Shown piece by piece: positions 23,168 through 34,583 of a stretch of DNA of 64,000 nucleotides. The notes beneath the pieces were generated by a model that worked only from the letters and a program-made list of their open reading frames with translations, ran no database searches and was not told the origin of the DNA. The position numbers and the translations under genes were made by a program. Location: contig JANVFP010000001.1 in NCBI GenBank assembly GCA_027919835.1, positions 310,001 through 374,000 on the forward strand, read 5' to 3'. Within the stretch, counting starts at the first letter, position 1, and each line of letters opens with the position of its first letter. The stretch comes from Lentinula raphanica (Eukaryota; Basidiomycota; Agaricomycetes; Agaricales; Omphalotaceae).

Positions 23168-25286
23168 ATGCGATCTGCAGCTATCGGGCTAGCCGTTGGC
23201 TTATGGGTCACTGCTGCGAATGCCCACTTGGCCGTATTCACGAAGGGAATGTGGTGCCTAAATGTGCGCTTTGAGCTGTGCTCGCTGTGTAACTTCTATT
23301 GACTCTACACGACCAGGGCGCTGATGGAAACAACCTCAACTCGGATGATCCTGTAACTCCCTTGTACGAACTTGATCAATCTCAGTGGTGGTGTACGTTC
23401 TGTTCATCACTCTAAGACTCTTTGCCTTTTTCTCATCGTTTCGAATGCAGTCCATGCTATCAACGGCGTTAGTGTTGTTACAACCTCAACTTACACCCCA
23501 AATGATCCAACTCGCTCTTTCTAGTGCAACAATCGACCTCCTGCAGATGGTGACTTCCTCACCTTGTACGCTCGTTGAACCTCTTTTTTTTCGGAAGTGT
23601 TATTGAGTCTACTTTGCGCAGACCTGCTGGCGAATCCATCACTGTCGAAATAGCTGCAAACCAGGGCGTCACGTCACTCTCCTTCGACGGACAATACGTC
23701 TCTGACTGGCCCGATGGTCAGAGTTATCCTGACAACTACGTGCGTTTTTTGTTGCCATTTTTGACACCGTGTTCTCAACCATCGCTTCAGAACGTCCCGT
23801 CATGTATCACGTCTCCCAACAGTCCGTCAACGTAATTTGTTTTCAAACGATGTTCGGATTCTTATTCAACTCTTAGTGCATACCCAGAATCAGTCCATGG
23901 CTGCGGGTACCGCGCTTGCTATCGCTTATGTAGTACGTTATCTTCCTTGAGCGACCTTCCAAACTCCAACTTACGTTCTCTTTCCGCTCTAGTCTGACGT
24001 CGCCGATGTAACCCCTGAGAACCTCGTTGTTTTCTCTGTGGCCTACAAGTGAGTATATTGTATGGTCTGAGGACTTTCATACGAGCTAAAGTCCCTCTTC
24101 TACAGTACTCCCTGGAAACGTGAGACAACCTATGATATTCCCGCTGAACTTCCCGCTTGCCCTGATGGAGGCTGTATCTGTGCTGTGAGTACCCAACTAT
24201 CCTCCTTGACGATATGTCCTGATTATTTTTCAGTGGGGTTGGGTGTGTTCTAATTTTGTTGAATGTTTTCGAAGAGATTGATTGACTTGACTGTTTGAAT
24301 GATCTACATGTATAGATCCCCAATGCGTAAGTCGCGTCTGTTAATTCTCTTTTGACTGTAACGGTTTTGCTCAAACTTCATTGTTGAATATAGCTGCGGT
24401 GAAGCCAACATGTACTTCGAGGGAATCAGATGCCAGGTCACACCAGGAAGCAATAGCAAACCAGTCGGAACTCCAAAGCCTCCTGTATGGTGCGAGGATG
24501 ACTCCAGTGCATGCGTGACTGGGCCAAAGCAGATGTTATTCTGGCACCAAGCAAGCGGCAATAACATCGAGGTGTCCGGTTTAGATCTGGCGGGAGAATT
24601 CAAGAGCCCAGGTTATAACGCTAAATGTGGTTTCGCCAACGGTAGGACTTATCATTCGCTTGCCACTTTCGTACTTAGAGGCTAACTCAATTTTATTAAA
24701 ATATTCAGGTGCTCAAAACGATATCTTCGATGAGTCCGGCACCGTTTCCTCTTCAGGATCCGCCTCTTCATCCTCCACAAGCGCCGCTACCACATCTTCC
24801 AGTGCTGCTGCGGCGACCTCTTCTGTACCAGCCGCAGCCGCAGTTGCAGTTGCCAACCCCGATACTAGCTCTGCCTCTTCTTCGACTGATGCTTCTGCAT
24901 CTACTACCTCGTGGACTTCCTCGTCTACTGATTCCTGGACATCTTCGTCTACTGACTCCTGGACGTCATCCTCCACTGATTCCTGGTCTTCCTCTTCCAC
25001 GGATGCCTCGTGGACCTCTTCCGACAGTTGGACTTCCTCCTCTTCGTCGTCGACTTCTACCGACACCTGGACTTCCACTGCGGACACAGATCCAACCAGC
25101 TCATCTGACGCGTCTGCCTCATCCCCGACTTCTGCCGCGGCCTCAGCGTCTAGCCCTAGCAGCTGGTCTTCCTCAGATGGCCGTCGCTGCAAGCGCAGAG
25201 AGTCTCGGTTTGCCAAACGTGACTTGAACCACCGAGCAGCGTCGCTCCATCGCCGCAACGCGCATAAACACCTCGATCTTCATTGA
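23168..25286 (+). CDS. AA14-like copper lytic polysaccharide monooxygenase, copy 2
   Basis: Tandem paralogue of the upstream gene, same strand, about 1.6 kb apart. Signal peptide [19 protein letters not shown], then mature [14 protein letters not shown] (copper-binding N-terminal His). Later: [48 protein letters not shown] (likely second copper His), [20 protein letters not shown], and [18 protein letters not shown]. Two consecutive micro-exons, 9 nt (24,234-24,242) and 11 nt (24,316-24,326), sit at the same place as in copy 1. After the catalytic part (NDIFDESG) comes a Ser/Thr/Trp-rich region of about 150 residues with repeated TDSWTSSS words, then a basic tail ([10 protein letters not shown]) rich in Arg and His. 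The linker may be O-glycosylated or wall-associated (inference). Expressed under plant-wall conditions in relatives; nothing in the sequence proves that here. Confidence 0.85.
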
Positions 25287-25289
25287 TTC

Positions 25290-26720
25290 TGTCTGGGAAT
25301 ATATTTCTCTCTCTCTCCCTCTCTCTTCCCCCTTCAGATCGGTGCTTGGGCGCATGAAAGGAATCGGCTCACATCCGATCTACACAAGCAAACACACACA
25401 ACAAAGATAATCACCACTCTCGTTATAATCCGTCCGCTCGTTCAATTTTCTCGTCATTCGCTATGTTTGTTTCGTTGTTTGCCTTTGCTTGCCTTTTTTT
25501 CCCTTTTGACTCCAAGTCAAATGTTCTTCTCCTGCCAACGCCCTCCATCGCATCGCTTCCCGTCCGGTCTCTCATCAAGCATGCGAATGCCCCCCAAGTT
25601 TATGGCATATTTTCATCTTCATTTTCATTTTCATCTACTTCTTTCTCTTCTTCTGCTTTATCTATATGATCCTTGACTCTTCGCTTTCGATGGCTTTGGT
25701 ACGAATTCATGCGAAGATTGATATCGTCCTTCACGTCCTGTTCCTATCCCTTTGCTGGTCCTTCTAGGGATTTCATTGCGTAACGATAGTCAAGGCTGGT
25801 GCTCTCCGTGCTGCTTGCAGCCATATTCCCTTTTTTCCATCTTTTCTCAGTATCATTGTGTCGCTTTTCGGTCTACTTACTTATGTCGTGTATCATAACC
25901 CTTGTCTGGAAAAACTATGTTGATGGGATTGCTGCCTTGATGGTAGGGTTCGATCAGCTTGGTGTTTAGATATATAATTTCGTTCTCTTGTTGCTAAACG
26001 CGATTTACTTTCTAGTTAGTCTTTAGATTGACATGGGAATCAAACATATACCCCCCCTGCGTTGAGACTTATACAACTGGTGACGCGGTGACGGATGGAC
26101 CATGGTTCACCTCAGAATACTCTGATGGAGACAGGTGAACTGAAAGGAACTAGCGACGAAATTCTCTGACACTTGTCCGATCTCCTCTCCGTTCTGAGAA
26201 TAGTCTTACCCCATGTTCACCCCGTCGTCACTGTTGAATTCACTTGCAGCTCACATACAGCTTGTATCTTTGAAGTTGTGGGTGTCATCCGTATCCCAAC
26301 AATCGATGCACAGTAGAGTTGCTCCCCTCATTACTTCGGGAAGTCCAAGGTCCGTGAGTCGACATCAAAACGTTATCGCCCTCGCGGCTGCGAAGACTCT
26401 GAGGGGAATGCCATGGAAGTTGTGACTACGAATTTGACGCACTCGATTGCTTGCCACTGGTAGCTCAAGCAATGATACCATGTGTTTTCAAGCTCTTTTG
26501 AAAACTCGCAAGTAGTCGTTGAACCGCCATTGGGCCGTTGAAATTTGAAGTGGGTAAAGTAGTATTCAGCATTCGCCTTTTGCGTGCCTAATGCTGTATT
26601 CATCAAAACCACTCATCGCCAACTCTGCTCGACTCTCACGTACGACTCATCGATCTGCAAAATCTGGGTTCAACGTACGATTCCAGAGACACCTCACTCC
26701 AGAATCACTCAGAAGATTCG
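25290..26720. other. Intergenic, no gene recognised
   Basis: AT- and pyrimidine-rich 3' region of the AA14-like gene followed by unassigned DNA. From about 26,590 onwards it becomes part of the duplicated unit of the secreted array (text such as CGTACGACTCATCGAT, also near 28,720 and 30,780). Confidence 0.4.
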
Positions 26721-26921
26721 AAGAACTGTATGGATACTCCTAATCCAGGGAGGATACATTGATACAGCGTATAACGAGTAAGAATACGACCATCAGATGA
26801 CGGCCAATCCGAAAGCCTACGAAGACATTCAGAGCTTGGACAGGACAAGTGCGAGCACGAAAGAACTGACCAGTCTGTACCCCTAGCCGCCAAGTACACC
26901 CTGACCACCATGTCGCAGCTG

Positions 26922-28027
26922 TCAAAAACCGACAAATACATAGCCAGTTTTTGTGACGCGGAAAGGCCACTGCTCGGACGGAAGAGTGTGGATGTCCTTA
27001 TCCTGAACCACCTCCACTTGTCCATACGTTGTGTCAGGGCGTTTGGAAAAAAAAACTGCATCTCCTTGATTTGCAATGATACCTGCAACTCCTACAAAGA
27101 TCCATTTTCCGTTGCCGAAATAAGCCGCGGCGACAGTCCATCCTATGATGTCAATAGTCACTTCGCATGGATCCAACGTAGTTCCTTGTATCTCCGTACC
27201 CTCCGTAATTTCGATCTTGAGCGAGGTGATGTCGTTTGTATGAGCTTCCAGTGACTGAGCGGGCCAATGACCTTGTACTTGGACATTGTGCCCAAAGAAC
27301 ACTCTTTTGACTACCTTTCGCAGTTCTTCCACGGACGATGACACGGATTTCTGGTCAGCAACAGGTGGGTTGATACTATTTCTTGATTTAACATCCCGAT
27401 ACCTGATCTTCACTATGGAAGGCAAGGCCACAGCTGAAGAATGGGAACCAGGAACAGATGACGGCGAAGATGGCCTAGCCTAGAGATCATAGATGTATAA
27501 CACTCTCTGGTCTGTTTTGAGAGAAACATGGCAGATGAACGCACCACGCCAGGACGGAGCTAGAGTGGGCGGAGGTAAGTAAGCTGAAATCCGAAGGGAA
27601 GTTGAAGTCGTACTCACGTCCAAAGAAACCGCAGAGGATTGTCTCGAGACTGAGCTTTGTTTGGACTGCATAGTATAAGTTTGTCTTCAATCAAGTAAGC
27701 TGACATGTAGCAGTTGTGACTTACCGCGGAGAGATTCTCAGGAGACCCGACATTGCCTTGAGTGAACGTCGAGCCTTCAGTAGGAGTAGTAGTACCATCG
27801 GCGTTGGAGAGCGTGATCTACATGGGATACGGAGGGTCAATGAACACATCTCTCCAAAAAAGAAAGTAACGGCGGATACTGCTCCCAACGGAAGTTCAGA
27901 TGGAGGGCAGCGGTTGTTTTGGTTCGAGTCAAAGGTGGCAGAAATCACTCACCACAGGCATGGCGGTCACAGCATGAACAACAAGAGACGAACACAAGAA
28001 TACGAGTCGTATGAAGTTGAGATGCAT
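26922..28027 (-). CDS. Secreted array protein, copy B
   Basis: Four phase-0 exons. Exon 1 (28,027-27,953) is the signal peptide MHLNFIRLVFLCSSLVVHAV plus TAMPV; exon 2 starts ITLSNADGTTTPTEG; exon 3 is SKQSSVSRQSSAVSLD; exon 4 (about 185 residues) begins ARPSSPSSVPGS and ends TKTGYVFVGF. Total about 260 residues. The last exon has no domain I recognise. Its core, shared with the two sister genes, is PCEVTIDIIGWTVAAAYFGN followed by GKWIFVGVAG, then a WPFRV motif near the end. Secretion is well supported; function is unknown. Neighbouring flanks and introns 1-2 are nearly identical between copies while exon 4 is much less alike, suggesting rapid change of the mature protein. Possible roles include effector, wall or adhesive protein (speculative). 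Confidence 0.78.
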
Positions 28028-28339
28028 CTTCGGAACACAATGCAATGATATACGACTGTCAAACGGATTTCCGTTGAGTAACAGCTTATAGTAGATAAAA
28101 CAGTCGACCAACGAATAACGGATCGATGGTCGTTGTTGAGAACGTAGACGGCAGAGCCTAAGGCGAACGGGTCTAACAATGAGCATAAATCATACATGAG
28201 GTTATGAAGCAACATACGATAGACAGCAAGAAAATCGTGAGCTTGATAACGGCGATTTCGTGTGACGGAGACTTCTTTGACCAGCAGAGAAGTCCTTTTT
28301 TCGAGGGAACAGTGAGGACCCATTGATGTCTTCTGAGCA

Positions 28340-28347
28340 TTTATATA
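28340..28347 (-). promoter_or_regulatory. TATA box of copy B
   Basis: Minus-strand TATATAAA in a block repeated almost unchanged upstream of all three array genes, about 315 bases before the start codon. The same block has a spaced inverted repeat, GACTTCT ... AGAAGTC, at about 28,269-28,293. Confidence 0.5.
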
Positions 28348-28942
28348 GCTCAAGGATGCTGATGGACCTGGGTCTGAGCAGTGGGGCACGGTTCCAACTT
28401 CCCTGAAATTCCCTATCTTCGGTCGAAGCCGACACCGCCTTACATTCATCACCAACGTCCTGGAAACCGTCCGATAAAAATCACATACAGTACATTGTCT
28501 TGTAGCCGATGACCTCCAATGGCCCCGCAGGTCATGAGCATAAGTAGGTGACGAAAAACCGCCGCAGCATGAGCGATGTAGTCTCTTATGTTCTGCATGA
28601 GCTAGTAAGTAAGGCTAAGTACTCATTCGACTTGAATATGTGGACTCACGTACTTAAACCAGCTCTTTATCATCAAAGCCTCCGAGTGCCATCGCTAGCT
28701 GGAGAAATTTGCTCGATTCTCGCGTACGACTGATTCGCCACTCAGAGAATTGGAAGAACTGTATGGATACTCCTGATCCAGGGAGGATACATTGATACAG
28801 CGTAAAATGAGTAAGAATATGACTATCAGATGACGGCCAATCCGAAAGCCTATGAAGACGTTCAGAGCTTAGACAGGACGACGGTGAGCATGGAAGGACC
28901 TACCAGACTGTACCCCTAGCCATGTACACCCTGCTCATCATG

Positions 28943-30075
28943 TCACGACTGTTCAAAACCAATCACTTTGCGCTCATACACGTCAACACGGAAAGGCCAC
29001 TGAGAAGGGTTTTCTTCGCTGGTATCAGTCGCCACCTTTATTTCCCCATACGATTCCGAAGTTGTGGTAGGTTCCTGAGTAAACCAAACTGCCTGGCCGC
29101 GTAATTCCCCTAACATCATACCTCGAAGCCCTAGAAATATCCATCTTCCGTTGCCAAAATTAGCTGCAGCAACAGTCGATCCTATGAGGTCGATGGAGAC
29201 GTCGCATGGTAACTGAAGAGATTTTTCCATTTCCGGAGGAGCGACGGTAATTCTGATCTTGAACGAGGCGATCGTGTTTCGACTGACTTCAAGAGAACCT
29301 TCGAAGTCTGGGCCTTCTCCATAGAGTTTCTCGTAATCCATATCCAACAACTCTGCAACTATCCATGTCACCTCTGGTGTAGTCAGCAGTTTGCGACGCG
29401 CATGGATATGCTCCTGGATTTTTCTAGTCGTTGCTACACCCTCAAACTTGAAGGCCACAATTGAGCCGGGCTTATTTGACAGGTCAACAATGTTTCGATG
29501 GTTTGAATTCGGAAGATTTGGCGAAAAATTTGGAATTTTCTGGAGATGTACAACACGTTTTGGTCTGTTTTCAAAACATAGGTCACTAGTTGTCTCACCC
29601 GATGTCGACGAGGCTGGAACGAGCTGGGATCAACTGAGAGCCAATGGTCAAGCCAAAGCAATACTCACAAATTCTGAATCAAGAAAACCAGGCTGCGGGG
29701 ACCGCCTCGAAACTGAGCTCCATTCCGACTGCAAAATTGAGAACAGTTTGTCTTCAGTCAAAAAAGCAAGCACGTAAGGAGTTGTGACTTACAGTCACTG
29801 TGGAAATAGTTTGAGGCTCTACCATATTGCTCTGAGTGAATGTCAAGCCTTCAGCCTTACGGTTACTCTCGGCATTGGGGAGCGTGATCTGTATGGATAC
29901 GGAGGGTCAATATTACACATCTCGAAAGTGACGGCGGACGCCGGATACTAATGTACTCCAAATGGGAGTCCAGATGGAGCATGGTCAAATCAAAGGTACT
30001 TACCACAGGCATGGCAGTCACAGCATGAACAAGAGATGAACATAAGAATACGAGTCGTATGAAGTTGAGATGCAT
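28943..30075 (-). CDS. Secreted array protein, copy C
   Basis: Same four-exon, phase-0 plan as copies B and D. Exon 1 encodes MHLNFIRLVFLCSSLVHAV (one residue shorter than the others) and TAMPV; exon 2 begins ITLPNAESNRKAEGLTF; exon 3 SEWSSVSRRSPQPGFLDSEF; exon 4 begins KIPNFSPNLPNSNHR and ends VDVYERKVIGFEQS. The shared core reads PCDVSIDLIGSTVAAANFGN then GRWIFLGLRG, followed by QWPFRV. This is the most diverged copy in its coding exons, yet its upstream flank (30,080-30,530) is almost the same as that of copy B. Function unknown; intact as far as I can see. Confidence 0.78.
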
Positions 30076-30387
30076 CTTCGGAACACAATGCAATGATATA
30101 TGACTATCAAATCGATTTCGTTGAGTAACAGCTTATAGTAGATAAAACGGTTGACCGACGAATAACGAATTGGTGGTCGTGAGTTGAGAACGTAGACGGC
30201 AGATCCTAAGGCGAACAGGTCTAACGATGAGCATAGATCATGCATGAGGTTATAAGGCAACATACGATAGACAGCAAGAAAATCGTGAGCTTGATAACGG
30301 CGATTTCGTGTGACGGAGACTTCTTTGACCAGCAGAGAAGTCCTTTTTTCGAGGGAACAGTGAGGACCCATTGATGTCTTCTGAGCA

Positions 30388-30395
30388 TTTATATA
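30388..30395 (-). promoter_or_regulatory. TATA box of copy C
   Basis: TATATAAA on the minus strand at the same relative place as in the other two copies (about 315 bases before the start), within the conserved upstream block. Confidence 0.5.
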
Positions 30396-31063
30396 GCTCA
30401 AGGATGCTGATTGACGTGGCTCTGAGCAGTGGGGTGGCACGGTTCCAACTTCCCTGCAATTCCCTATCTTCGGTCGAAGCCGACACCGCCTTACATTCAT
30501 CAGTGATTACCAACGTCCTGGAAACCATCCGATAAAATCCACATACAGCACCATTGTCTCAGGTCTGGTAGCAGCTGGTAGCCGATGGCCTCCAATGGCC
30601 CCGCAGGTCATGAACAGAGGTGACGAAGCACCGCCGCAGCATGAGCGATATGTTCTCTTATGTTCTTCGTAAGCTGAGTACTCATTCGACTTGAATATGT
30701 GGACTCACGTACTTCAAGAACCAGCCCCTTTATCATCAAAACCTCCCATCGCTAGCTGAAGAAATTTGCTCGACTTTCACGTACGACTGATTGATGTGCG
30801 GTATTTAGGTGCAGCATATGATCTCGGCGACTCGTCACTCAGAAAATTCGAAGAACTGTATGGATACTGACCTAGTGTCATGCTAACCACCATCATCTAA
30901 CGGGCGCCTAACTCAAAAAACCTCGAATCCCTTCAAAACTTATACATCGGGGAGATAATCCTAGCTTAATCTACTCTACTCGCACCAAGCTAATCCTACT
31001 CGTCCTTTTCCTTTCTAATCTCGTGGATATTCCGCTTTACGACTGCTCAAACTCTTCAACTCC

Positions 31064-32401
31064 ATGTCTCATAACTTCGACAGCGATTACCCGTTAGATT
31101 ATGGAGATGGTGACAGCAGTGCTGGGTCTGAGGTGGACGATAACAATGTGAACGGCGGTGCTGGTCAGCACCTGACAAGTGTTGCTCTCAACAATGGGAA
31201 CGACAGTTTTGTGGTCGCCCCCTATTCTGCGTCGAGCCCCTCTTCTTCGGCTCTGCCTTCTACCTTCCAGGTTCTTCACAACAGTCCACGTTCAATACCT
31301 GCCCTTCAGCTTCAACCCACACAAGACGCCAATGAACGTCTAACACAGCTCAGTCGGGTTCTCCGAGAGCGTATGCCAGTACCACAAACGTTATCCCAAT
31401 CATCTTCCATCCTAAACAGAACCACGTCCAACCCATCCCTGGGTCTCTCTGTGATGGGTTCTGTCAGTACCTTACCTCCACGTCCTCCCACAACTGCCAC
31501 ACATCCACCTGGCCCTCTACCGCCAGCTCGTACACCTCACACCCTATCAAAGTCGAGACGCGCTTTGACATCATCATCAAGAGCGTCTCGTGCCTCTTTG
31601 AAGTCCTCCGCCTCCTCCTCCAACCTCAACATCGACAACTCCTCACGCTCCTCCGTCCGCAAGGTAAAGAAACCTGCTGCGTCATCTTCATCTTTGTCTT
31701 CAACAATCTCGTATCCACCTACGTCCACTCTCGAGCCATCTCCCGATGGTAAAGAGACCGCCTTGGCTCATTTAAACAGAGTCGAACGTAACACTATACG
31801 TGTCGACCATCGAGTTGATCTACTTAGTGATGAATTAGAGGGCCGAATTGCGAGGGAGGTGGACCGGAGAGTCGGTCTGGCAATAGTAGCGGCCCGCGAG
31901 CAATGGAGGAAGGATTCCCTTAATGACACACAACATCTAAATGCCGGGCTTCCATTGTCGACTCAGACACCTCGAGCAGCCTTCCTTACACCCCCTCGTG
32001 CTCTTCTACCTCCCCAGGCTTCCTCCCTTCCCAGTCGACCTTCCCCGGATATCACTCTTCGTGCTACTAAACATTTGGGCTCCGGAACCACTGGTACCAA
32101 GCCTCAAGTGCCGCTCAGTGAACCCCGCTCCATCATAGTCACGCTGTCTCCGGAATGCCCCGCATTCAGCACAACGATCGACTTCCTTTTCAATCTGACC
32201 CGTGACTGGTCCACTGAAGTCGAACGACACACCAATTCCTTCGCGCGTCTTCCCATACCCTCGCGCATAGACCGCGTTGACTCCCATCACCTTCTACTTA
32301 CATTCAATGCTTTCCGAGCTGAGGCATTTGTCTCTACCTGGAACCGTTTCCATGATGCTATCAATAGCCTCTCCCACTTATCTATTTCTCATCGTACCTA
32401 A
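31064..32401 (+). CDS. Unknown 445-residue Ser/Pro-rich protein
   Basis: A single uninterrupted frame starting MSHNFDSDYPLDYGDGDSS, unusual here because nearly all host genes are split by introns. The first 200 residues are acidic then Ser/Pro/Arg-rich. A possible helical segment follows (LAHLNRVERNTIRVDHRVDL). The last 100 residues look folded (EPRSIIVTLSPECPAFST ... HHLLLTFNAFRAEAFVSTW). I do not recognise the family. Its lack of introns and place inside an insertion suggest a mobile-element ORF, for example the first ORF of a truncated non-LTR retrotransposon, but no partner polymerase is present. Confidence 0.55.
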   Translation: MSHNFDSDYPLDYGDGDSSAGSEVDDNNVNGGAGQHLTSVALNNGNDSFVVAPYSASSPSSSALPSTFQVLHNSPRSIPALQLQPTQDANERLTQLSRVLRERMPVPQTLSQSSSILNRTTSNPSLGLSVMGSVSTLPPRPPTTATHPPGPLPPARTPHTLSKSRRALTSSSRASRASLKSSASSSNLNIDNSSRSSVRKVKKPAASSSSLSSTISYPPTSTLEPSPDGKETALAHLNRVERNTIRVDHRVDLLSDELEGRIAREVDRRVGLAIVAAREQWRKDSLNDTQHLNAGLPLSTQTPRAAFLTPPRALLPPQASSLPSRPSPDITLRATKHLGSGTTGTKPQVPLSEPRSIIVTLSPECPAFSTTIDFLFNLTRDWSTEVERHTNSFARLPIPSRIDRVDSHHLLLTFNAFRAEAFVSTWNRFHDAINSLSHLSISHRT

Positions 32402-32473
32402 AGGTGCTTTCCTATTCTCTTGTGTTTGGATTCTCTTCCTCTATCCTAACCCATACTCACTCTTCCTACTAAC

Positions 32474-32698
32474 CACTCTCCCTAACTCTGACTCCCTACT
32501 CTCCCTAACTCTTCCTCCCCACTCTCCCTAACTCTTACTTTCCACTCTCCCTAACTCTTACTTTCCACTCTCCCTAACTCTTACTTTCCACTCTCCCTAA
32601 CTCTTACTTTCCACTCTCCCTAACTCTTACTCTAACTCTTACTTTCCACTCTCCCTAACTCTTACATTCCACTCTCCCTAACTCTTATGCGCAATCTC
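32474..32698 (+). repeat. 23-bp tandem repeat
   Basis: About nine copies of the unit CACTCTCCCTAACTCTTAC plus TTTC, the central five nearly perfect. It lies just after the 445-codon frame. It contains CCCTAA by chance within a longer unit and is not a telomere tract. Confidence 0.85.
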
Positions 32699-32699
32699 A

Positions 32700-33313
32700 A
32701 CTTTCCATTCCATTGTCCTATTCTGGCTGTGCGAAACTAAACGGCACAGTCTAATGCCTTCTGGCATCCCTTGTCATACCTGCCCACATGACTACCTTTA
32801 CTGGGCCTTCATGGCCTTGTTGCAGACCTACTAGTCAACCTGCTCATCAACTCTTTCATCGGCGCTATTGATTTTTCCTCATGAGCAATCTTCATAGGCC
32901 CACAATTTCATGTCTATATGTTTGACCAGAATCAAAGGAGGATGGTTGCCGGCATGCCCTATCTGTCGATCACTATTTGCCTGAGATGTTTTCTTCCTTT
33001 GCCTCTTTTTTGTCCATGTTACTTCATCTCCACCAGCCGGACATGCAAAATTTCTCGGACAAGTACAATTATTATTGAGTTGATTGATAGGTCTACCCTA
33101 CTTTACTTCAATTCTTTGCCAGCCCTTCTTCCTTTATTCATACTTCATGTTAGGCATACTTATGTCTCTGTCCCACTGTACCCGTAGCAGTCTACCATCT
33201 TCTTTGTGAGATGAGCAATCGCTGCACGAAGGGCAGTGGGCCCGGCTGTTCCCTTGCGGGACCCCACCTTTTGGTGGAGTCGAGTATCTTCCTTCCTTCC
33301 TTCCTTCCTTCCT
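32700..33313. other. 3' part of the insertion, no gene
   Basis: No supported coding region. Near 33,240 the text GGCTGTTCCCTTGCGGGACC resembles a stretch near 18,235, and the segment ends in about five TTCC repeats (33,291-33,313). Confidence 0.4.
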
Positions 33314-33485
33314 CCTGATCCAGGGAGGATACATTGATACAGCGTATAATGAGTAAGAATATGACTATCAGATGACGGCCAATCCGAAAGCCTATGAAGA
33401 CGTTCAGAGCTTGGACAGGATGACGATGAGCACAATGAAAGGACCTACCAGACTGTACCCCTAGCCATGTACACCCTAACCCTAT

Positions 33486-34583
33486 TCACCTTAGACGGAG
33501 CGGCTGTCCAAAACCGATGGTTTTACGACGTGAATCATTGAGGACAACGAAAGGCCACTCTTTATTAATGGGGATGTTACCTTCCCAAGTAATCTGCGCT
33601 CGCCCGTACGTTGTGGTAGGGATTTTGGAGAATTGAACCGCCTTCCCGACCCCCACGACATCATTCCCAAAAATATCTACAATCCCTACAAAGAACCAAT
33701 TTCCATCACCGAAATAAGCTGCGGCAACCGTGCATCCTATGATGTCAATGGAGACTTCGCATGGAACCAGCGAAATTTCTTCTACTTGCACAGGTGCAAT
33801 AATCTTGATCTTGAGTGAGATGCGCGAGTTGGGACCAACAAACACGTGTTCGTCCGGCCAACCACCTTCTACTTGAACTTCAGCGGGAAGGAACAATTTC
33901 TTGACTATATTTTGGAGGTCATCGCGTTTAGACATGGCATAGTCAGCAAACTCGCCACTTTGCACCATTTGAACGCTCTGATACTGTATTCTCACTATGG
34001 GAGTGACCAAAGTGCTGGCACTACTCATTCGTGAAAGGCGCGACTCCGAGGAAGGCTAGAGATGTATGATAATGCTTAGTGATCAGCTCGGCTCAGGATT
34101 TGGCTGGAAAGTGAACATACATCAGAGGGGACCTAGAGTGAACAGAGGTAAAATCTGGTGAGATCAAAGTCGAGGGTCGATCGAGTTAGGCACTCACATT
34201 GCGAGAAGGCCCATGCCGCCTAAAGATTGAGCTCTGTTCGGACTGCATAGTATTTTGTCTTCAATCAAAAGTGTCGACATATGTATAGCAGTTGCAACTT
34301 ACTGTGGAGAGATTCTCAGGAGACCCGACATTGCCTTGAGTGAATGTCGAGTCTTCAGTAGTAATACCCTCGGCGTTGGAGAGCGTGATCTAGATGGGAT
34401 ACGGAGGGTCAATCAACACATCTCTGCAAAAAAGAAACTAACGGCAGATACTGCTCCCAGCGGAAGTCCAGATGGAGGGCAGCAGTTGTTCTGGTTCAAA
34501 GCACTCACCACAGGCATGGCAGTCACAGCATGAACAACAAGAGACGAACACAAGAATACGAGTCGTATGAAGTTGAGATGCAT
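33486..34583 (-). CDS. Secreted array protein, copy D
   Basis: Third member of the array. Exon 1 (from 34,583) MHLNFIRLVFLCSSLVVHAV plus TAMPV; exon 2 ITLSNAEGITTEDSTFTQG; exon 3 SEQSSIFRRHGPSRN; exon 4 starts PSSESRLSRMSSAS and ends IGFGQPLRLR, about 180 residues. Core motif PCEVSIDIIGCTVAAAYFGD then GNWFFVGIVD, and EWPFVV near the end. Exons 1-2 and introns 1-2 are close to copy B, while exon 4 is far less similar. No domain recognised. All splice sites are GT-AG and in frame, so it appears functional. Confidence 0.78.

Larger units (their letters stand above)
30879..33313 (+). mobile_element. 2.4-kb insertion inside the secreted array
   Basis: At copies B and C the 3'-flank text runs GTATGGATACTCCT followed by AATCCAGGG or GATCCAGGG without a break (near 26,730 and 28,765). 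Here the same text stops after GGATACT (30,878) and resumes as CCTGATCC at about 33,314. Everything between is therefore extra DNA. It holds a 445-codon frame (31,064-32,401), a 23-bp tandem repeat, and ends in a (TTCC)n tract, features compatible with a retroposed or LINE-derived element. No reverse transcriptase, terminal inverted repeat or clear target duplication was found, so the element class is open. Confidence 0.55.

Noticed and set aside
24709..25258. Long open frames on both strands over the Ser-rich region of the second AA14-like gene
   Set aside because: They are by-products of biased Ser/Thr codons; the Ser-rich frame continues the catalytic domain in frame.
32474..32698. CCCTAA words suggesting an internal telomere tract
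   Set aside because: CCCTAA is part of a fixed 23-bp unit and is never repeated head to tail as a 6-mer.
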